Positions 57,468-64,000 of a stretch of DNA of 64,000 nucleotides are shown here, piece after piece. This DNA is from Eumeta japonica (lineage: Eukaryota > Arthropoda > Insecta > Lepidoptera > Psychidae). The stretch spans positions 1 through 64,000 of the forward strand of contig BGZK01000150.1 of the NCBI GenBank assembly GCA_005406025.1, written 5' to 3'. Position 1 is the first letter of the stretch, and each line of letters starts with the position of its first letter. The notes under the pieces are model-generated. The model had not been told where the DNA came from. It ran no database searches and saw only the letters and a list, made by a program, of their open reading frames with translations. A program made the position numbers and the translations under genes.

Positions 57468-57774
57468 AAAAACTAAAAAACACTCTTTAATGACAAATCA
57501 AACTAAAAAGTGGAAAATAATTCTTAATATAGGAATAAAATAATGAACGAAAAATATTAGTATTATTGTGACAAAAAGAGTAGGATGCTCGATAAATCAG
57601 TTCTCGAAAATATTCGATCGTTATGATTAGTCCAAAAATTGTACGAAATATATGGCACGGTTTTTTTCACAATAATACTAATATTTTTGGTCGATTATTT
57701 TATTCTTATATTAAGAATTATTTTCCACTTTTTAGTTAGATTTACCATTAAAGTGTGTTTTTTATTTTTTTGTG
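57468..57774. mobile_element. Foldback-type element with about 105-bp inverted arms
   Basis: 57468-57571 pairs with 57667-57774: AACTAAAAAGTGGAAAATAA then TTCTTAATATA and AAAAATATTAGTATTATTGT are shared exactly, with scattered changes in the outer part. The 95-base centre has CTCGAAAATATTCGA. Non-coding. Confidence 0.8.
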
Positions 57775-58995
57775 TAACTATACATTATTTATGATTTATC
57801 CCACAACCGCGGCCTTACATTTTGCTGTTTGCTTGCGCGGTTATCGTTCGTCATGCCTGGACCGTGGGACTGTCGGGCCGATATGCGCTTGTTGAGTATT
57901 AGTTCACATACTAGCTTTAGCCCTCGGCTCCGCTCACTTAGACATCGAAGAATTCTTCCATCTATCATATCGATCGATCATTTTGTCAACCGTAAAAGCG
58001 ATGTTATTCCCGCTCTTGATTCCAATTCTCGTCTCGATCTAGATTCCGGTTCTGCTGCAAATATATATAATGTAAAAAGAAAGTTCAAAATGAATAAAAA
58101 AAAATCACCTGTATGACGCTCTGTTCTGTGTGCAAGCGCTTACCATTCCAAATTTCATCAAATTCTGTCTGGAGTTGGAACAGAATCGGTTTGTGAGGAA
58201 TTCGTGAACGAATGGTCAAACAGAAACGGACTCGAAGATTTCAAAAACCATCGCACATGTATTCTGTTAACATTTATAATACTTCTAGAATACATTTTCT
58301 CAAATATATTTAAAGTACCGGTTTTACCTCTCCACTGTTTCCCTATACATACAACAGAATACAGGAACGATATCGCAATGCGAATCAATACTGTAGTAGC
58401 AGAAGAACGTGAAGTTATTGGTGGGAGACAGTGTGAAATTCCCCTCGTTCTTCTAACTCCATAAGTTGAAGCTCACCAGGCGACTGTGCAAATTCCCCTC
58501 GCACACTTAGCATCTGTGTACACAACTATCAGAATACGCACATTCAACGTGGGACCCTTCACGCGCAAATTCCGTTTATTTATGGACATGTGCGTCTAAT
58601 ATGACTTTTGTTTGATTTGGCGTAGTTAAGCCACGACTTATTCAATTAGGGGTTCCGTAGATGGTGCGTATAGATACCGCTAATTCGAACTGTTGATACC
58701 GGGAATATCTAATTCTTATAAATTTTATTAAATAAACACAAAACAAGTTATATAAAATAAATGTGTATTTAGTTTATGGGAAACATTAATCAGTTAACAC
58801 TTGTCATATTAATCTTCGTTCATATTTTGATGTTAACTGTATGGAGCATTAGAGCGTCACCTCATCACGTTGTGGTTAAAATACTGATTTGTTTAAATTA
58901 AATATTCAACGAATTTCCTGTCTTTATCGGGTCAATACGGTGATAGGGCTAATCCGAATGTTTCATTGTATTATGTGTATGTGTTTATAAAAAAA
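57775..58995. other. No gene supported
   Basis: The plus frame 58117-58464 is open for 115 codons but starts without ATG and has no splice support or known domain. Otherwise A+T-rich. Confidence 0.4.
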
Positions 58996-59521
58996 TTGGT
59001 TGCCTGTAAAGTCGGTATACGGGCGAAAGTTTTACGTGACAACGACTTTGAGTGGTAAAATCATTTTAATGTGAATATTCATTCGTATAGTAGGAAGAAG
59101 GATGAAATAATAGTAACAATTTAAAACATTTATTTATACAAAGAATTATATTTAAAACATTAATTTATACAAAGAATCTCGCACTGAATTTCATATTAAC
59201 AAAATTTTATTTTTACCTTTACACATACATACGTATTTATATACAAATATACATACAATAACTTGCAATACATTTGCGTACAATGAAACAGCGTTTACTA
59301 CAACTTAACTTGTTCCTATCTGAGTGGAAGGGACGCGTGCCTTTCACTTTTTATGTCTGTCTCTCTCGCTCTTAGGCGGGCTAACCATGCCCGAGTGGAA
59401 GGGACGCGTGCCCTCTCACTCGCTCTCATTGTGAGCGCATAACGTGAGCGGAGCGTAACGCAGTTTCTTGAAGTGTCACCCGGCAAACCAAATTTATAAG
59501 ACGTTGTCACGTCAAAAAGTA
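58996..59521 (+). repeat. Three-copy repeat family, copy 3
   Basis: Starts TTGGTTGCCTGTAAAGTCGG and ends AAGACGTTGTCACGTCAAAA. Longer than the other copies because the middle is expanded and carries a direct repeat of GAGTGGAAGGGACGCGTGCC at 59321 and 59392. Confidence 0.65.
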
Positions 59522-60454
59522 TATAAGTAATATATTAAATATCTCGTACTAATAGTACAAGCTTCGTTCCTTAATTTGGGACCAGATGGTGGTGTGTGTC
59601 TGAAGAAAAATATGTACTGAATATTGCTACGATATCTGAGTTCGAGGATCTATACAGAATAAAGAGTATAAACATTCAGACAAACAAAAGGTGCATTCTC
59701 ATTAACATCGAGATCTAAAAATACTCTGTGGAACAACCTGTTTCGCACTTTGCATCGATCGTATTTAACTTGTGATGACCCTGGCTGTCAAAAGAAAACT
59801 GGCAAAAGAAAATGCCGGTGCGTATCCCCCCTTGTGATTTCAAAGATTCTCTGATTGTAAACAAAACCGTAAATCATTTATAAAAACAAAGATATAACTA
59901 TGTCACGTTCGAAGTAAACAAACCCGTTTACCGGTATTCAAAACATTCTAACCAAACAAAATGCGCAAAGGTGTAAATACCCAACCACATGTTTCGAGTA
60001 AAAAATACTACCAATGTTTTCTCAGAGAAGTTATCCTGTTATTAAATTATTTCTTTTGTGAGCATAATTTGCAACAATGCCTACCTCTTATCATCTGTGC
60101 TCTGCATCCGTTTATAACGGAATTCTTAGCTGACCGATATGCATGCACGATATTATTTGTCGCTTATGGACTACGCTCGATATATAACGTGATGTCGTTA
60201 ATCAGTGTAACTGCTCTATGAGGTCTCTCCTATTTCCGTTGTGATTTCGGCGGCTTTCCCCTCGCGTCAAATCTTGGTCGACGCGTGAGTCGATTGTAGC
60301 GAATCCTCATTTTCTCACTAGCATTTAACTCACTTTCACGAAATAGATGATGACAGTAACCGATCTGCTTCCAGAGTCCATGTAGTCGGTTATACATAGT
60401 TATGTATAATGTTTGCGTCCGGAGGGATACCGTTCAATGGGTTTTCGAGTATTT
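59522..60454. other. No gene recognised
   Basis: The plus frame 59961-60221 has no recognised product. The sequence next to 60455 may include the 3' part of the gypsy-type element. Confidence 0.4.
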
Positions 60455-61720
60455 GTAGCTTTCAACCGAATGTACCGAAGGCCATCGTTGCATTTATGCT
60501 TTCGTGTAATGCGATTCCATAAGATATCAAAAGGAACGGTATGTGCAGATCCCAGCTTTTCTGGTGGTCTGCAAGCACTTTTGTAAGATATCTTTCCAAA
60601 GTTTGATCTAAATCCTCCATCATGCCACGTTGAACTGTGGTCGATATGCCAATGTCCTTGTCTTCTTGATACCTGGAATTCGACAAATTTTCTTAAAAAG
60701 CGGACGTTCCAAATTCCTACCTTGATGGGTGTGAATTTCTAAGGGGATTGGTTATAAATCGACAGAACACCTCGTAGACGAGTTTATCCTCTACCGTCAT
60801 TGACGCCTGATTTGCTGCAGGGAATACTTTTATTGGATATTCTTTGACGAGAAGGATATATTTGTCCCTGTTATCGGTTACAGGAAATGGTTAATCGACA
60901 TCTACGGTTATTCGTTTCAATGGTGCATCCATTTGAACCATTTCAGCTGCCTTCTAGTAAGATTATTGCAATAATTCACTCAAAAGACGCGTTATCGGAT
61001 CCGTGATGATATTTTTTACAGCCAAATATCCTACAGGCACGTCAATGTGGACCGCTTTCAAGATGATGTGCACTTCGATTTGAGTATGGCTAAATGAAGA
61101 TGAACATCTTTTCTAATCATCGTCTCCTATTTGCTCGTCGCGTATTATCAAATTATACCATTACACACAGTAGCTCTGTGAAGACGGACTTCGGTGTGAC
61201 TTGACTTCGAACCGGTTTTAGAACCCTGACTAATTCGAGAATAGGTTTGAAATCGTTGTTCTCTTGTTACGCTATGTCATGTTTCCTACACTGTCATGTC
61301 CTATCATGTCGGTACTTATTAAATTTATCTGTTACACTGTCGGCAGCCCCAGAGATACAACCGGTGAGAGACGCAGCTGGTGAAAGTGCATCTGCATTTT
61401 TTATGAGATTTGCCTCTTTTATGTTCCGGACAAACTCGTATTTTTGCAGTTGTTCTAAATCAACAGAAGTTGAACGGAGTAGCTTGACCTCCCGAGTTCA
61501 TGAGCTGTAGCTGCTATTGTGGAGTTACGTGATCAAATGCAACTTCTTTCCAATCAATTTTGTGGAAATGTTGAAACGTTTTAACTACGGCCAGCAACTT
61601 ATTCCTTATCGCACAATAATGTCTTTCTAATTAAAATTGGCTGAAATATGCTACCACTACTTCCCGGTCGTCCTGCCGTACAGATAACAGCATTTACATA
61701 ACACAATTCATCGTTAATGT
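60455..61720 (-). pseudogene. Ty3/gypsy-type LTR retrotransposon pol remnant (RNase H to integrase)
   Basis: Minus strand, from high to low coordinate. 61720-61550 carries RNase H-type blocks REVVVAYFSQF and HYCAIRNKLLAVVKTF. 61510-61370 has the linker NADALSPAAS. 60960-60690 holds the integrase core start (KRITVDVD, DNRDKYILLVKEYPIKV), and 60686-60462 holds its end (LDQTLERYLTKVLADHQKSW and DLHIPFLL). The order is that of Ty3/gypsy pol. Stops and frame changes interrupt it, and the second catalytic region is damaged. No LTR was recognised on either side. Insect gypsy elements may be retroviral relatives, but no envelope-like sequence is seen. Confidence 0.82.
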
Positions 61721-61744
61721 GAATGTAAGTAAATTTCTTTTACC

Positions 61745-63800
61745 TATTGGGCCCGCCTATTTTGTTGTTTGGCGAGTCCATCACTTATCTTCGTATTTTG
61801 TTAAGTGCCCTGTCCAGTTCCTTTTCTATTTTATAATGAACTGAAGAGCGTCTATCAGTTTAGTTTTCATGTGAATGTATGTATTTATGTTTATTTTTTG
61901 TATTACATTCGGTTTCAGGATAATTCTCTTGATCGCATGTTGACAAGATTTCATTTTGTTTTTTATTTTTTTTTCGTGTAGATCCATATCTGACTGGCGT
62001 AAATTAGGCTTTGATGAATGCAGGAATCCATACAGTCTTTTTTATATTCGAGCTATAATTCCCTCTTAAAATTTATTTCTGTGCCCAGTATTTCTTCCAT
62101 GTTACACTTATTCATGTTTCTAATTAATTGTCGTTGCCTCAAAAGACACCAATTTACCTAGTTACACATACTCGTTTACGTATTCTATCGAACTTTTCCT
62201 CTATTTTTTTTGATTGTCAAATTTTATTGTATTCATATAGTCTACGTTTCGTAGCATTTTTTTTTTAATCTATAGTCGATTCACCAACGAGAAGGGAAGA
62301 GAACTCAATGTTCTCTGCAAATCTTAAGTGGTTTAATTTATTGTTAAGTATCCGTATACATTTATTACTCAGTCAATGTTTTTGTAAATGTATTCAATTA
62401 TAACTATGAATGACTTCGGAGAGTGCGGGTCCCCCTTCCGTGACCCTCTACCATGTTTTTAATGATACTCAGTTTTTTTATGATATTTCTGTACGTTTTA
62501 TTTATACTATTATTTCTTAAAGCAGTCCATACATATGAGTGCGTTATACTTTCAAATGCATGATCCACAAATAGTGATTTATTAAGTAATAAAATTTTTT
62601 TAATTACTTATTCAATTGTGTGTTTGTTGTCAATTGTAATGTAGCCAGTAGCCCACCGATTCTATTGATTGATATTTATCGATTTACGACACTATCCTTC
62701 TCGGAGTGATTGGTAAAAAGACTTTATTTATTGTAAATAATAGGCTGATAGGCCCGTAGTTACTGATGTTAAATAGGTTCCCATTTTTATACAATAGTTT
62801 TATGTTAGATTTACTCGATCTTGATCCTACTTTCTCTTTTACTAGTACTAAGTTGAAAAGTTCTACTAGATTATATAGATAGCTAGGATTGATGCTCCAA
62901 TTTTCAGAACTTCGATTGTGATGTTAACTTTTTTTTTGGGTTTTTTCCGATTTCATCATTTGATATAACTCTCTATTTTGGTTTCTGTTATTGAGCCTAA
63001 TTCTGATAATCCTCATTAATTATATTACTATTTTGATCTTCTTGTGTCTTTTGATAGGGTGGTTTTTGTATAAAGTAGAATAAAAAATTTTTCCACATTC
63101 TATTATAACTCTCCTGTCATTGGTTTCGCCCTTCTCACAATGCAAACCCTGTATTAAATTTTTGTGAGTTTTTTTGTTCTTTAGAAACTATTTTTGAGGT
63201 TCGCAATATTGACATATTTTTTTATAATCAAACTTCTATAGTTGTCATAATTTTTATAATTTTTTATTGGCTTGTTTGAACATTTTTTTAATTTCTGTTT
63301 CTTTTCCTTGAGCTTATTTGTCATAAATAACAATTCAGTGCGGGCTGAAGTGAAGTAAATAGAGAAGGCAAAAGAGCTGCTCGGTGACGAAGTACATGCT
63401 GTGACGTCACAAGCCCTATTAAGGGAGATTCGTCATATAGGGACAAGGAACAGATCTAAAGAATAACTTGAATCAACGATATTGGACCTTGTTTAAAGTT
63501 CAATTTTAACAAGGCTACTCTCTATGATATATTAAAAAAACTTTATGTATTGTCCTTCAGTGTTTTCTTTATTACGAAGCCTACGCCATAAAATTCCTGT
63601 GCCTCCTCTAGGTATACAACAAAATATATAATCATTATGTTCTTAAGATGGTACATCCCTATCTTTTTAATTTCTGAAAATCCTACAATGTCCTATTTTT
63701 ATTGTTTATTGTATTGTTTAGTTCTACTGTTCTTTCTTTTGTCGATAGAGATCTTACATCGAATGTGCATAATATTAGGTCTAGTTTTCTTTTTAACTTA
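61745..63800 (-). pseudogene. Non-LTR retrotransposon, endonuclease plus reverse transcriptase, decayed
   Basis: Minus strand, high to low. Endonuclease blocks come first: CTFDVRSLSTKERTVEL (about 63766 down) and FYGVGFVIKKTL (about 63592). Next is the start of the reverse transcriptase, NYGPISLL (about 62762) and IDKYQSIESVGYW (about 62690), then FVDHAFESITHSYVWTALRN (about 62572) with NKTYRNIIKKL, and finally the thumb region SVTWKKYWAQK (about 62106). The order matches the single-ORF endonuclease-RT LINEs of insects. Every block is in a different frame or interrupted by stops, and the catalytic YxDD/FADD box is not readable. It lies directly upstream, in its own orientation, of the gypsy-type remnant. 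Confidence 0.8.
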
Positions 63801-64000
63801 ATATTTTTTTTGCTTATATTTTCAGAAGGATAGTTAATTTTATTGGTTTTTCTTTAATCTAGGGTCATGGTCGTCTTACTCCAATGTAACCTGCTAGTGT
63901 CGGGTTCATTTTTGAAAAGTTCGTTTGGGTTAAGTTATGCTATTTGTTTTGATTTTATTCTAGGTGCTGTTGCTCATTGCTAGTTTTTTAAGATCTCAGA

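Noticed and set aside
58117..58464. 115-codon open frame with a hydrophobic segment
   Set aside because: No ATG near the start, no convincing splice sites and no recognised domain.

Overview
This is an A+T-rich stretch of nuclear eukaryotic DNA, most likely from an insect and probably a moth or butterfly. No frame is long or densely packed, exon-like pieces are short and bounded by GT/AG sites, and most recognisable coding matter is decayed transposable-element sequence. The element types are ones I associate with Lepidoptera: jockey/CR1-like and RTE-like LINE tails, Helitrons ending in CTAG before T, and several MITE families. The species is inference; I could not search any database.

Layout. 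0-9 kb holds a twice-present dispersed repeat (617-850, 2775-2985), a jockey-like LINE tail (1186-1592), two MITEs (2171-2586, 5832-6236), a tandem CRE motif (4437-4458) and a 700-bp repeat (7880-8590) present again at 20275-20965. 9-18 kb has the first copy of a three-copy repeat (10109-10510), a Helitron 3' end (11300-11556), RTE-like fragments (12965-13175, 15690-15748, 17090-17685), a small MITE and two strong hairpins. 18-30 kb is mostly microsatellites and MITEs, with an unrecognised 133-codon open segment (25432-25832, minus strand) and an array of short inverted motifs (28787-29083). 30-42 kb has three TIR or foldback elements, a pogo/Tigger-like element inside a TA microsatellite (32265-32744), and two Helitron helicase remnants facing opposite ways (34907-35205 minus, 39550-41405 plus), the second followed by a matching Helitron 3' end at 41643. 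42-49 kb has a perfect 38-bp-arm palindrome (42498-42581), a 460-bp foldback, and further LINE tails.

49-56 kb is the part most likely to hold host genes. On the minus strand a 34-bp exon (50686-50719) joins in phase to a 110-codon terminal exon (49603-49934), with clear splice sites. On the plus strand two open phase-0 exons (51437-51505, 51600-51680), and possibly a terminal exon at 56168-56278, suggest a second gene on the opposite strand. I recognise neither product. 57-64 kb has another foldback, the third copy of the three-copy repeat, a decayed Ty3/gypsy pol region (60455-61720, minus) and, next to it, a decayed but fairly complete endonuclease plus reverse-transcriptase LINE (61745-63800, minus).

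No tRNA, rRNA or CRISPR array was found, and no complete intact protein-coding gene can be assembled from this window alone. The genes do not form a pathway; the window reads as intergenic or intronic sequence shaped by repeated insertion and decay of mobile elements.
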